64,000 nucleotides of DNA from Mycolicibacterium tusciae JS617 (GCF_000243415.2 NZ_KI912270.1:4650903-4714902), one strand, 5' to 3'. Positions 1-9,501 are shown, numbered from the stretch's first letter. Numbers and translations: made by a program. Notes: a model not told the origin generated them from the letters alone.

Positions 1-2
1 AC

Positions 3-377
3 CGCCTGCTCACCGACTACACCTTCAGCCCGGACACCGGCCTGTGGCATCACCGTGGCGGCCCCCGCCGCCCCCCGCTGCGGCTAAAGGACCTGTTCTA
101 CGACAATGCGGGGACCCTGCAATACCCGACGGACCGCGACACCCTCGACGAGGCCGCATTGACCGATCATCTGCGCGAGGCCCGCGCGCTGCTGGATGCC
201 CGCCCCAACGAAGTGCCCGACGGCCCTACCGGCCTCTCAGCACACTTCGAAGCGCTGCGCTGGTTCCCGCTACCCCCGCACTGCCTGACCCCCAACCCCT
301 CTATAGCCACCACCACCGGTGTGGCCACGCCACACCAAGGCGCAGCGGAGGCGCACCACGGACCGGCCCGACCTTGA
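3..377 (+). CDS. C-terminal part of an unidentified protein (gene starts before the window)
   Basis: The reading frame is open from the first bases of the window and ends with TGA at 375-377. About 124 residues are visible. The first part is hydrophilic and orderly (TDYTFSPDTGLWHHRGGP, then LKDLFYDNAGTLQYPTDRD, then a helix rich in R, E and A). The last 40 residues are low-complexity Pro/Thr/Ala/His and look like a drifting tail. The DTGLWxHR and YPxxR segments resemble the ends of some class-V aminotransferase-fold PLP proteins, but this is a loose resemblance and no catalytic residue lies inside the window. Confidence 0.35.
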   Translation, partial: RLLTDYTFSPDTGLWHHRGGPRRPPLRLKDLFYDNAGTLQYPTDRDTLDEAALTDHLREARALLDARPNEVPDGPTGLSAHFEALRWFPLPPHCLTPNPSIATTTGVATPHQGAAEAHHGPARP

Positions 378-612
378 AGGGAGGAGCCCCAAACGCGGAC
401 GGCGGCAACACGACGCTCCGACACGACGCGAGTGCACGGCGCTTAACTTAAGCTCCGGTTGGGGTGTGGGTTCGCAAACGGACAGCGGGCCGAGAAGGGA
501 GAGTGTGTCCCGATGAGAGCGACGACAACGGTGGCCATATGCCGTAGGTTCAGCGTTGAATACCGTTGGGGGACTGCGAAGCTGGTTACGTATCGCCAGC
601 CTCACCAAGTGT

Positions 613-1344
613 ATGGGTGCGAACGCCAGTATCGAGGCGGTCGGGGTGTCTAGCACTGCGGGTGCCCCAGTGCTGGGTGATGTCGCCCACCGTGGGGCGG
701 TGTTAGCGGTGCTGGCCCATCCCGACGATGAAAGCTTCGGGGTGGGCGCCGTGCTTGCCGCGCTGGCCGCAGCCGGGGCCGAGGTGCGCGTGTTGTGCCT
801 GACCTACGGTGAGGCGAGCACGCTCGGAGCCAGCGTGGACCTCGCGACTGTGCGCCGTCACGAGCTAACCGCGGCCGCCGAGCGCCTGGGCGTCACCAAC
901 GTCGTGCTCCATGATTTTCCCGACGGTCACTTGGGCGAGATCACGCCCGCCACCCTTGACAAGGTCGTGCAGGACAGCCTTGGTGATGTGGCCACGCTTG
1001 TCGTGTTCGAACCGGGCGGTGTGACCGGCCACCCCGATCACCAAGCCGCGACCGCCGCAGCGCTTCGTGTCGCCGACCGAAACAAGCTGGCGGTGCTGGA
1101 GTGGGGCGTCGCCTCCACCGTCGCCGACAGTCTGAACGCAGAGTTCGCCACGACGTTCGTCGCCCTCGACGGCGACGGGACCGTCGACATTGCCGTCGAC
1201 CGCGCCGTCCAGCTTGCCGCGATCGCTTGCCACGAAAGCCAAGCCCGCGACAACCCGGTCCTCACCCGTCGCCTCCAGCTCCAAGGGCCGGTGGAGCGGA
1301 TCCGCGCACATCCTCCCGCTCGTTCCGCGGACACGATCTCGTAA
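613..1344 (+). CDS. PIG-L/LmbE-family deacetylase (MshB/Mca-like)
   Basis: Predicted 243-residue zinc-dependent N-acetylglucosaminyl deacetylase-type hydrolase. The signature AHPDDE is at residues 35-40, and a second metal/catalytic motif GHPDHQ lies near residue 138; both are hallmarks of the PIG-L superfamily, whose actinobacterial members deacetylate sugar or mycothiol-type substrates. I chose the ATG at 613; an upstream in-frame TTG at 556 is possible and neither has a good ribosome binding site. The family body ends around LQLQGPVERIR. The last dozen residues do not look like the family and run towards the left end of the Tn3-like element at 1405, so the C-terminus may be slightly truncated. 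The substrate cannot be assigned from sequence. Confidence 0.8.
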   Translation: MGANASIEAVGVSSTAGAPVLGDVAHRGAVLAVLAHPDDESFGVGAVLAALAAAGAEVRVLCLTYGEASTLGASVDLATVRRHELTAAAERLGVTNVVLHDFPDGHLGEITPATLDKVVQDSLGDVATLVVFEPGGVTGHPDHQAATAAALRVADRNKLAVLEWGVASTVADSLNAEFATTFVALDGDGTVDIAVDRAVQLAAIACHESQARDNPVLTRRLQLQGPVERIRAHPPARSADTIS

Positions 1345-1404
1345 CGGACAGTGGCGCATAGCCTGGGCCCGCAAGTGTCAGCGACCGGCCGCATCATCCG
1401 AGAT

Positions 1405-1442
1405 GGGGTCGCCGTAGCAACCGCGCGAATCTTGCCCTCTTC
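1405..1442 (+). repeat. Left terminal inverted repeat of the Tn3-like element
   Basis: Starts GGGGTCGCCGTAGCAACC and matches the right end at 28 of 38 positions, with the best agreement in the first 15 bases and a conserved ATCT near positions 25-28. GGGG at the outer tip is typical of Tn3-family ends. Confidence 0.8.
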
Positions 1443-1541
1443 ATTACCATGGCGCCCGGTAGACGATCCCCTTGCGGGCGGTCACCGGCGCCGGACACCG
1501 TCAGTCTTGTCCAGCATTGATCGGCGCGGATAGCGTGCGTC

Positions 1542-4500
1542 ATGCCGGTTCGGTTCCTGTCCGACGTTGAGCTCGCGAGGCTCAGCGGCTGGCCGCACGA
1601 TGTCGCCGACGACGACCTGGTCACGTTCTTCACGCTGACCAGCGACGACCTTGGCTAGCTCGGCTCGAACGTCCGTGTCGAGAACCGACTGGGCGCGGCC
1701 GTCCAGCTCTGCACGCTGCGTTGGCTGGGCTGGATACCGGACGATCTGAACGTCTGCCCTTCGGCCGCGGTAGACCGTCTCGCCAACCGGCTGGGGCTTG
1801 CCGGCGCTGACGTGCCCGGGTTGCTGGCCGCCTATGGGCGGTTGGGAGGGGCGTACCCGGCGTGATCATCGGGCGCTGGTACTGGACCGGCTGGGCTGGC
1901 GAGCGTCGGGGGCGGGCGACCGCAAGCAGCTCGACGCGTTCCTTCTTGCTCGGGCACTGGAGCACGACGCGCCCGGTGTGTTGCTCCAGCTCGCCTGCGA
2001 CTGGCTACGCAGCGAACGGATCTTCCGTCCGTCGGTGGACACGCTGTCTCGACGAGTGGCTGCGGCTCGCGACGGCGCAAGGGCCGAGACATACCACCGG
2101 CTGCCATCGTTGCTGGCGCCCCCTCGCCCGTCCGCCCTGGACGGGCTGCTCGACGTCGACGACGAGCTCGGCATGACCCGCCTGGTGTGGTTGCGCCGCG
2201 GTGCCACCGCCGCCATCCCGGAGGTACTGAAGACGGAGCTGGCCAAGCTGGAGTTCCTACGCGCTCACGGCGCAGATCGACTTGACCTGTCCACTCTGCC
2301 GGCGGGTCGGCGGCGGATGCTGGCCGAGACCGGCCGCCGCTCCACCAATCAGGCGTTGCAACGCGCCGACGTCGACCGCCGACACCCGGTTCTGTTGGCC
2401 ACGCTCGCTGAAACCTACGTCGAGGTCCTCGACGAGCTGGTGCAGCTCCTGGACCAAGCACCGGCCGGCGCGGACTCCCGTGCCCGGCATGAGCTGTCCC
2501 AGCGCGTCGTGGCACGAGCACGTGGGGAGATCGACCGCGGACGGCTCCTCGACGAGGTACTCGACATCCTCACCGACCCGCTCGTGTCGGACGCCGACGC
2601 CGGACGGCTGGTCCGTGCGCGCGTCGGGATGCCGCGACTTCAGGCGGCTCGCCGGCCAACCGCGGAGCGCGAACCGCGTGATCACGGACATTTCGATCTG
2701 CTCGCCGCCCGGTACAAGTACCTGCGGACCTTCACCCCGGCGGTCATCGCGCAGCTGCCGTTGACCGGAAAACACCGCCAGTCCCGACGTCATGGCGCTG
2801 CTCGACGCAGTCGAGGTGTTGCGTGAGCTGAACGCAGCCGGCCGGACAGCGGTCCCCGAGCAGGCAACCATGCCGGCGGCGACGTCGTTCGTGCCGACCC
2901 GCTGGCGCGGCTACCTCGACACCACCCGCGGCCAAGGCCGCGGAGCCGCCTACCGGCATTACTGGGAACTCAGTGTGCTGTACGGGGTGCAGTCGAGGCT
3001 ACGGTCCGGCGACGTGTGGGTGCCCGGGTCGCGCCGCTACACCGACCCGACCACGCTGCTCATTCCGTCCGAGACATGGGTCACGCAGCGCGACGACTTC
3101 TGCAACGTCACCGGGACTCACGCCGACCCCGCCCACCAGCTGCAACGGCTGGAGACCGAACTGCACGCCGCCGTCGCAGATCTGGAGCGAGTGCTGGCTG
3201 ATCCGGCGAGTGAGGGTCTGGCCCGCGTGGGCGAGGACGGCGATCTGATCGTGTCGCCGCTGCCCGCCGAGCAGCTGCCGGCCAAGGCAGCGGGGCTGGC
3301 CGAGACGGTCGCCGCCCGGCTTCCGCAGATTCATCTGCCCGCGCTGCTCATCGAAGTCGATCGCGACACCCACTTCAGCGAAGCGTTCACACATGCCGGC
3401 GGTGCGCAGCCGCGCAATCCCGATCTGATCCGCAATCTCTACGCCTCGATCCTGGCCTACGCCTGCAATCTCGGCTACGCGGGAATGGCCGACGCCTCCG
3501 GCATCTCTGAAGACACCCTCGCCTGGACCTCGCAGTGGTACCTGCGTCAGGACACGCTACGAGAGGCGAACGCACGCCTGGTCAATGCGCACCATCGTCA
3601 TTCGCTCGCCCAGCTGTGGGGCGGCGGCACCCTGTCATCATCGGACGGCCAGCGTTTTCCGCAGCGCGGTCGCAGCCTCACCGCCCGGGCGCTGTCGCGG
3701 TACTTCCTCGACGAGGGGACCACCACCTATACCCATGTGTCCGATCAGCACTCGACCTACGGCACCAAAGTCATCCCGACCACCTGGCGTGAAGCAGTCG
3801 CCGTCCTCGATGAGATCTTCGGCAACCTGACCGACCTGGCCATCGCCGAGCACACCACCGACACCGCCGGCCAGACCCTGGCCACGTTCGGGATCTTCAA
3901 CCTCGCCGGCCTGCAGTTCTCGCCGCGGATCCGCGACATCGGCCGGCTGCAGCTCTACCGGCTGGGCCCCGGTTCGGCATGGCGAGGCCGTTACCCGCAC
4001 GCAGGGCCGCTGCTCACCCAGCCCATCCAAACCCAGCTGATCGCCGATCATTGGAACGACCTGCTCCGACTCGTCGCCTCGATGAAGTTCGGGCACACCA
4101 CCGCGAGCCTCCTCATCGCCAAGCTGCACGCCAGCAGCCGGCAAAACTCCCTCGCCCGAGCGCTGCAGGAATACGGCCGGCTGGTGCGCACCATCTACCT
4201 CTGCCGCTACGTCGCCGACGAAGAACTCCGCCGCCGGGTCCGTCGGCAGCTGAACAAGGGCGAGAGCCTGCACGCGCTGCGCCGCGATCTGTTCTTCGCC
4301 CACCAAGGACACGTCCGTAGGCGACACCTCGACGACCAGGTCGATCAGGCGCTCTGTCTCACGCTGGTCACCAACGCAGCGGTGCTATGGACCACGACCT
4401 ACCTCGGCGACGCGCTCGACGCGCTGCGTGCCGACGGCTACCCCGTCACAGACGAGGACGCGGCACACCTGACACCTGCACAACACGATCACATCAACTT

Positions 4501-4579
4501 CTACGGCACCTACTCCTTCGACGTCGAGACCGAACTCCGTCGCGAGGGACACCGCCCGCTCCGTTCACCGGCCGCCTGA
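1542..4579 (+). pseudogene. tnpA: Tn3-family transposase TnpA, broken by a nonsense codon and two frameshifts
   Basis: The open segments together make a nearly full-length Tn3 transposase of about 1,010 residues. It starts at ATG 1542 with the N-terminal DUF4158-type sequence MPVRFLSDVELARLSGWP. It is then hit by TAG at 1656-1658, at a position where the family has Trp (GWL), consistent with TGG to TAG. The frame changes near 1845 (GAYPA to GWEGRTRR) and again near 2765 (QLPLTGN to SPDVMALLD). The C-terminal DDE half from about 2790 to 4579 is intact, including the HVSDQHSTYG region with its catalytic Asp and the NLAGLQFSPRIRDI block. Three independent lesions make an active product very unlikely. 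Confidence 0.93.
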
Positions 4580-4590
4580 TCCAGTCGCGG

Positions 4591-4628
4591 CAAAGGGACC
4601 AGATCCGCTCCGCTGCTAAGGGGACCCC
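4591..4628 (-). repeat. Right terminal inverted repeat of the Tn3-like element
   Basis: Read on the minus strand from 4628 it begins GGGGTCCCCTTAGCAGC and pairs with the copy at 1405 (28/38). Its tip coincides with the point where the arsC reading (FPGKRY-like) stops making sense, which fixes the boundary independently. Confidence 0.85.
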
Positions 4629-5153
4629 TAACGCTTTCCGGGAAGACGGGGCAGGCATCACCACAGCCCATGGTGACGACGACGTCGGCGGCCTGCACGA
4701 TTTCGTCGGTCCACGGTTTGGGGAACTCGCGGGTGATGTCGATGCCGACCTCGGCCATCGCCTGCCCCGCCGACGGGTTGATCTCGTCACCGGGTTCGGA
4801 CCCACCCGACCAGGCGACGCCTTCGTCTCCTGCGAGGTGGTTGAAGAACCCGAGGGCCATCTGGGAGCGCCCAGCGTTGTGGGTGCACAGGAACAGCACG
4901 GTGGGTTTCGTGTCGGTGATCTTGCCCTCGACCCCGAGCGAGGGCGGTTAGGCGTTGGCGTGCCACCGTTCGGCCAGCAGCGACAGGCAGTTGGGAACGG
5001 TGGCGCGCCCGGCGAATTGGTCGTAGGAAGTGTGCAGGAACCGCTGCATGGTCTCGACACCGAAGTGTCGCCGAACTCGTCGTGGAGTCGGGTGGCGGCC
5101 GTGCGCAGCGCGAGACGCTGGTCGATGGACAGATCTGCGTGGTGGTGGCGCAT
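4629..5153 (-). pseudogene. arsC: Arsenate reductase ArsC with N-terminal helical domain, truncated and frameshifted
   Basis: Begins with the N-terminal helical module seen in actinobacterial ArsC proteins (LSIDQRLALRTAATRL, then MQRFLHTSYDQFAGRATVPN) and continues into the low-molecular-weight phosphatase-like core with the catalytic loop CTHNAGRSQMA and the segment VTMGCGDACPVFP. The frame is lost near 5065 (GDT to FGVET). It is lost again around 4935-4955, where a base change each side of QRLTALARVEG brings in a TAA. A one-base loss near 4638 follows, after which the Tn3-like IR cuts the gene just past FPGKRY. The C-terminal 40 or so residues are absent. Intact members reduce arsenate to arsenite for export; this copy cannot. 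Confidence 0.9.
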
Positions 5154-5546
5154 ACAGCGACATGCACATCTGGCGGCCTAACCATGGTCGCGCTACGTCG
5201 TGCAGTGGCTGTGGGGCACCAGCGGCAACGAGGTCGAAAAAGGCGCCGGGATACTCCGTGCAGAGCTCTGAAGCCGGGGCCGTCGCCAAGGCCGCTCCAC
5301 CCGGCTGACCGGGCACAACAGCTACCCAACGGAGTGCCGCTCGGGCCGCGGTGAGAGTAGCGAAAGAGGGCCTTCTCCGCAGCCCACGGTCGGTGGATCG
5401 CTGCCCGGGCTTCTTGTTAACCGAAACGGCGATGCGCTGCTCGGCTCTCCTAACTTTGAGGGCAGTGACCGCGGTGTCCTCAAACATTTCAATCGTGCAA
5501 ACCGTTTGCCGCGCACATCATCCAAATGTTGCTATCGTGACGAACA
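5154..5546. other. Intergenic stretch without a supported gene
   Basis: Several overlapping frames are open but none resembles a known family. A TATCGT hexamer at 5533-5538, 8 nt before the ATG at 5547, fits a mycobacterial TANNNT -10 box for the esterase gene and would give an almost leaderless transcript. Confidence 0.4.
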
Positions 5547-6515
5547 ATGGGTGCTAACAGGTTCGCAGGACAGGGGTCTAGCGGGGCGCGGTTCTTTGCC
5601 GGTCTCGCGACAATGATTTCGCTGGCAATCGCGGCTTGCTGGTCTGGCGACCGCGGAGTCCCCGCGCCGGTCGTCACCACCGAGGTCGCCGTACACCGCA
5701 TCAGCTATTCAACCCGGGGTCCCGGCGATCCCACGCAGAACTGGGGCGATTTCTATCTTCCTGCCGGGCCGCAGGCGCCAGACTCGATCCCGCTGGTGGT
5801 CTTAATTCACGGAGGATCTTGGAAATCGCGGCTGGACGCGGCAACGATGACGCCTTACGCGCAAGACCTCGCCAAGCGAGGTATGGCGGTCTTCAACATC
5901 GAGTACCGACGTGTCGGTTCGGGAGGGGGATGGCCAACGACCTTCCAAGACGTTGCCGACGCCCTAGATTACGTCAGCGAACTCAATAAACTGTTCCCCC
6001 AGATCACCACCGACGATGAACTCGTTGTCGGACACAGCGCCGGTGCGCAGCTGGCAGCATGGGCAGGTACCCGAAATGGGTTGACTGACAACGAGGTTGG
6101 GAACAAACCACTTTTTCGCCCCTTACGCGTCATCGCCTTGGCAGGTCCTCTGGACATGGTGCACGCCGCTAACAGCGGCGACAACCAAGTCGTCACGGTT
6201 CTGGGCGGCACTCCGCAGCAAGTGCCCGACCGTTATCAGTCTGTGGATCCGATCCAGAACATCGACCCAACAATGCCTGTTATTGCTGTGCATGGCGACG
6301 CGGACAGGACCGTGCCGATGGCACTCTCGCAGCGGTATATCAACGAAGTCGAACGTCAACATGGCGTCGGTGAGATCATCATCGCTTCGGGGGAAAACCA
6401 CCTGTCGATCGTCAGTCCAACCTCGCCGGTATATCCGCGCATCCTCGACATCATCACCGACGTGTCGACGAAAACGCTAGAAGAACTCGAGGTCGACTTC
6501 CGCGGCGGCGGCTGA
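5547..6515 (+). CDS. Alpha/beta-hydrolase esterase, predicted lipoprotein
   Basis: A 322-residue serine hydrolase. The N-terminus has a short hydrophobic stretch ending in IAAC (Cys at about residue 31), a plausible lipobox, so the enzyme is probably anchored outside the membrane. HGGSW (oxyanion hole), GHSAGA (nucleophile Ser), a late Asp in HGDADRTVP and a His in GENHLS give a complete catalytic triad of the carboxylesterase/BD-FAE type. It stands alone between the arsC remnant and IS debris. The natural substrate is unknown; esterases of this group hydrolyse short acyl esters. Confidence 0.85.
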   Translation: MGANRFAGQGSSGARFFAGLATMISLAIAACWSGDRGVPAPVVTTEVAVHRISYSTRGPGDPTQNWGDFYLPAGPQAPDSIPLVVLIHGGSWKSRLDAATMTPYAQDLAKRGMAVFNIEYRRVGSGGGWPTTFQDVADALDYVSELNKLFPQITTDDELVVGHSAGAQLAAWAGTRNGLTDNEVGNKPLFRPLRVIALAGPLDMVHAANSGDNQVVTVLGGTPQQVPDRYQSVDPIQNIDPTMPVIAVHGDADRTVPMALSQRYINEVERQHGVGEIIIASGENHLSIVSPTSPVYPRILDIITDVSTKTLEELEVDFRGGG

Positions 6516-6551
6516 ATACTGGTCCAGGCGCGCCGGAGCTGATTCCTCTCT

Positions 6552-6587
6552 TTACAGGAATGACCTTCCTTACAGGAATGACGTTCC
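6552..6587. repeat. 18-bp tandem direct repeat (two copies)
   Basis: TTACAGGAATGACCTTCC at 6552-6569 is followed immediately by TTACAGGAATGACGTTCC at 6570-6587, one mismatch. It lies 36 nt after the esterase stop codon and before IS21 debris. Function unknown. Confidence 0.85.
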
Positions 6588-6789
6588 GACCGCCGTCGCG
6601 GGCTTGGTCGGCAAGCCGGGAGAAGACTGCGGATGCGCAACGCCTTAAGCGCTCGAGCACGGTCATTCGGCCTTGATCGGATCCTTGGCCATGCTCATGG
6701 CATCTCACCATCGGAAGCGGCTGCACTGCTTGCGAAGTTGACTCCGCACGTGCGGTCGTGGTCGGCCAGCTCGCTCACCGGATAATCGC

Positions 6790-7165
6790 TAACCCTGGTG
6801 GTTAGTCGGTTAGTGAAGTCCACCGGAGAGTCAAACGACCGGTCGGGCAGAAGGGAGGTCTCCAGATAGCCGTTGGCCCGCTCCACCAGACCCTTGGCCT
6901 CCCGGGTTGGCGGGACGACACAACATCACCTTGATGCCCAGCACGCCGCAGAAAGCGTTCATCCCCGGCGTAGCTTCGGCTTGCCGCTTCGTCAGTTTCC
7001 GACCGCAGACTCGTTGTCCCACAACAATGCTCGCGGACTGCCACTCCACCCGCACAACAGGTCCGGTGACTGCGGTGACGGCAACATCATCGCAGTGATC
7101 ACCCGCGGATATCGGTCACCCGCCACGGTGATGGGACCGGTTTGAGGGTTTAGCTTTAGCCACGG
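6790..7165 (-). pseudogene. IS21-family transposase IstA, C-terminal remnant
   Basis: Read on the minus strand, successive frames give VAGDRYPRVITAMMLPS, LLWDNESAVG, MNAFCGVLGIKVMLCRPANP and ERANGYLETSLLPDRSF. This is the order found in the DDE core of mycobacterial IS21-type transposases. The frame shifts several times and both the N-terminal half and the extreme C-terminus are missing. It lies head to head with the plus-strand IstA N-terminal fragment that begins at 7270, so the two pieces are not simply one interrupted gene. Confidence 0.8.
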
Positions 7166-7269
7166 TCATGAGACCACCTGAATGCCAGTCTGGGACCATC
7201 GGCGTGACGCGTCGGGGGGCGCTCGATAACTGGATAGCTTCACGTCGATGCGCGTGAAGAGGTCCGCTG

Positions 7270-7656
7270 ATGTGTCGGGACGTTTCGGTGATCGAGATTC
7301 GTGAAGTACTTCGGGCGCGGCTGGCAGGCCGCGGGTTGCGGGTGATGGTGGCAGCGGTTCGCCCGGACCGCCCGCAGAGTTTCGAGCCTGCGTGGAATCT
7401 GTCGTGCGGCAACCATGATCGCATCAGCAAGCGAGTTGATGACGAGTTGACGGTGGTGAAGATCGGCGACCTGCTGGCACGCCAGGGTGTGATGGTGCCC
7501 CTAAGTGCGCTGCACCGCTACTGTCAGGCGCGTACCAGCTACGCGGGCCGCCGCCCGGGCGGAACGGTACCGGTGGTCGACGGCGATCCGGGGACCGAAT
7601 GTCAGATCGATTTCGCCCGGATGGGCATGCTGTTTCTGAAAGCCGGGACACCATGA
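7270..7656 (+). pseudogene. IS21-family transposase IstA, N-terminal remnant with internal deletion
   Basis: The ORF keeps the IstA start (SVIEIREVLRARLAGRGLR), jumps over the helix-turn-helix region, and resumes with AAVRPDRPQSFEPAW, then ELTVVKIGDLLARQGVMVP, then GDPGTECQIDFARMG. The last segment holds the first catalytic Asp of the DDE domain (DFARMG). It ends shortly afterwards; the bulk of the catalytic domain is gone. Downstream sequence to about 7870 has no further recognisable transposase. Confidence 0.78.
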
Positions 7657-7944
7657 CTGAACCGCCACTCGAGACGCGCATCGCTTGAGACTGAACCTGT
7701 CCCGGTACGTAAACCCTTCGCCGGCATGCTCAAGCATCACGTGCGCAACCGGCCCTACCTTCGAACCGCCGGGACCTGGTCGCTAAGCCATGGCTATTTC
7801 CCGGCCACTACGGCGACGGCAAGCGCCTCGATCCTCACACCATGGTGAATGGCGCTGCGGACCTCGGATATTAATCTGCTCGTAGCGCGCAACTCCGCCC
7901 TGCAGAACCTCGTGGCCGAAATTCTCCTCCCGTCGAACAAACCT

Positions 7945-7962
7945 GGTGTGCTACAGCACACC
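7945..7962. promoter_or_regulatory. Perfect 18-bp palindrome, possible operator
   Basis: GGTGTGCT-AC-AGCACACC is an exact dyad ending 13 nt before the ATG of the DUF1326 stub at 7976. A 2-nt centre argues against a terminator hairpin and for a dimeric repressor site. No regulator for it is visible nearby. Confidence 0.5.
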
Positions 7963-7975
7963 TGTACCTAATACC

Positions 7976-8072
7976 ATGTCCAACTCGCTGCCTATCGACT
8001 GGCATCTCCAGGGCGACTGGTTCGACGTCTGCAGCTGCACGTTGGCTTGCCCATGCAGCTTCCGAGGGGCCG
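7976..8072 (+). pseudogene. DUF1326-family protein, N-terminal stub
   Basis: The first 30 or so codons read MSNSLPIDWHLQGDWF followed by DVCSCTLACPCSF, the CxCxxxCPC pattern typical of the start of DUF1326 proteins. After about 8072 the sequence is instead the 3' end of the minus-strand porin-linked gene, so the rest of this gene has been lost. The frame stays open to 8278 only because it runs antisense to that gene. Confidence 0.6.
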
Positions 8073-8088
8073 TCTTCGAGCAGCGTCG

Positions 8089-8802
8089 CTACTTGTTGCC
8101 GCCGTCGGAGCCGTCGCCAACGGGAGTGTTGCCACCGGACCTTCCGCTGCCGGTCGTTGCGGTGCCCGCAGTGGCGCCGGGCGGGCTCGCAGGCTTGGGC
8201 GCGGGCGGGGGTAGGAATGGAACGAGACCGGGCGGGATGTTCGTTCCAGGCGGCGGCGCCGTACCCGGCAGAGGTTGACCGAGTCGGTCCTGCGGCATCT
8301 GGCCGAGGAGTCCGCCGTTGAGCATGCCTGCCCGGTACATGTCGATGTACCTGCCGAACCACTCCCGCCTGCTGACATCGGCGTCTTCTTTCCCGGGTGC
8401 GACGTCGAATTGCACACCCTGCCCCGGCGCGGCGGGTGCGACGTTCTGCGCGATGCCGTGTGAGTTGTTGAAGATCTTCAGGTTCGGCGGAACTCCGGGG
8501 CCGCCTCCGGGCGCCGCCGGGGCGATGTTCTGGCCAAGCACCGTCCTCGCATCGAGGCCCGGAACGTGCGGGGCGCCGAGCGGTCCGGGCGCCGGATCTC
8601 CGGCTTGCCCCAGCACCGCCAGTCCGTTCGGGCCCAACGGCGCACCGGCTACCGGCACAGTCGGCCCGGGCACCGGCGCCGGAAGCACTGGGGGCGCAGG
8701 GTCTGCGGCAGCCACAGCGCAGAAGGTGATCGCCGCCCCGACGACCAACACGCCGGCTGACCAGATCCCCGCGATCGGCGCGGCCGTCGAGTTCGCCACC
8801 AC
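8089..8802 (-). CDS. Exported proline/glycine-rich protein of the porin-like operon
   Basis: A 237-residue protein starting at GTG 8802, 4 nt after the TGA of the preceding MspA-like gene, so it is translationally tied to it. Residues 8-33 form a signal sequence ending near AVAAADPAPP. The mature part is rich in Pro, Gly and Ala, with two related PNLKIFNNSHGIAQN/GLDARTVLGQN segments each followed by APAAPG. The only charged, structured block is DADVSRREWFGRYIDMYRAG. I do not recognise the family. Being third in an operon with two porin-like proteins suggests a cell-wall or outer-membrane role. Confidence 0.75.
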   Translation of the reverse strand: MVANSTAAPIAGIWSAGVLVVGAAITFCAVAAADPAPPVLPAPVPGPTVPVAGAPLGPNGLAVLGQAGDPAPGPLGAPHVPGLDARTVLGQNIAPAAPGGGPGVPPNLKIFNNSHGIAQNVAPAAPGQGVQFDVAPGKEDADVSRREWFGRYIDMYRAGMLNGGLLGQMPQDRLGQPLPGTAPPPGTNIPPGLVPFLPPPAPKPASPPGATAGTATTGSGRSGGNTPVGDGSDGGNK

Positions 8803-8805
8803 GGC

Positions 8806-9480
8806 TCATACCGTCTTGGTGATGCCGTAGTAGGCAATGACGTCGTCGGTGTCGGTGGTCGCGCTCGTCAGCGTCGCGTACGAGCGCATGAAGGACTGGC
8901 CGACGCAGCCATCGATCTTGACGTGGGTGTCTTTGAGCGTGACTCGCACGGGTGCGCTCTTGTAGTCCTTCTTGTCGACCGTGACCGTGGTTACCGTGCC
9001 GGGCTTGGGGTGGACCTCGATCTTGCCCGAGATCGGTAGCGTCGCACCTGTGGGCAGCAACCCGCCGGTGAGGGACGAACCGCTCGTACCTATACCGGCT
9101 TGGCCGATCAACCGGACCTGACCGAGTTCTATACCGCAACCGATCTGGTATCCGACTTCCAAAGTGCCGCCGTTCAGGGTGGTGCTGCCCCCGCCTGTCA
9201 CCGTGCCGGTGAAGGTTCCCCCAGCGAGGTATTCCCGGGAGGAAGTGGCGGTTGTCAGTGGTGCGACGGGCAACTGAGATTCATTGCTGCCAGCCACATT
9301 CAGGATCCATCCGTCCGGTGTGACCACCACTCCGGGCGGGGCCGAGGCGACCACGCCGGTGTCTGGAGGTGGAGCGGCACCGCCAGGCGGCGGCGGAGGA
9401 GGCGGCTGAGCCGCTGCGAGTGGCGTCACCCCGAACGGGATCAAGGCGACGGTGATGATTGCGGCGATTCTGTTGATCAT
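8806..9480 (-). CDS. MspA-family porin-like protein (second gene of operon)
   Basis: A 224-residue exported protein. Signal peptide MINRIAAIITVALIPFG ends near AAAQ, followed by a Pro-rich linker. The MspA-type core includes SREYLAGGTFTG, GGTLEVGYQIGCGIE and a C-terminal strand motif QSFMRSYATLTSAT before a terminal KTV. MspA-type proteins form octameric channels across the mycobacterial outer membrane; this divergent branch has Cys pairs (IGCG and DGCVGQ) not present in classical MspA. The start lies 22 nt after the stop of the upstream paralogue, with purine-rich AGAGAG just before ATG. Confidence 0.88.
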   Translation of the reverse strand: MINRIAAIITVALIPFGVTPLAAAQPPPPPPPGGAAPPPDTGVVASAPPGVVVTPDGWILNVAGSNESQLPVAPLTTATSSREYLAGGTFTGTVTGGGSTTLNGGTLEVGYQIGCGIELGQVRLIGQAGIGTSGSSLTGGLLPTGATLPISGKIEVHPKPGTVTTVTVDKKDYKSAPVRVTLKDTHVKIDGCVGQSFMRSYATLTSATTDTDDVIAYYGITKTV

Positions 9481-9501
9481 CTCTCTGCTTTCCGTCCCGG
9501 C

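Larger units (their letters stand above)
1405..4628 (+). mobile_element. Decayed Tn3-family transposon carrying only a broken transposase
   Basis: A 3,224-bp element is bounded by imperfect 38-bp terminal inverted repeats that both start with GGGG (IRL reading right from 1405, IRR reading left from 4628) and agree at 28 of 38 positions. It contains a Tn3-type tnpA with several lesions and no resolvase or passenger gene. The bases outside the ends are GAGAT (1400-1404) and TAACG (4629-4633), so there is no 5-bp target duplication; a deletion or recombination next to one end is likely. The right end interrupts arsC exactly inside a codon. The element looks immobile. Confidence 0.85.

Noticed and set aside
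1345..1404. Minus-strand reading ISDDAAGR directly left of the transposon, recalling the DDPAG segment near the ArsC C-terminus
   Set aside because: The match is too short, a TGA follows at once, and the rest does not look like ArsC; I did not extend arsC across the element.
7945..7962. The 18-bp palindrome as a transcription terminator of the porin operon
   Set aside because: The loop would be only 2 nt and there is no U-tract; an operator reading is better.
7871..9139. 422-codon minus-strand ORF spanning the porin genes
   Set aside because: It is an Arg-rich out-of-frame shadow of the porin-like and Pro-rich genes, which have signal peptides and family motifs.
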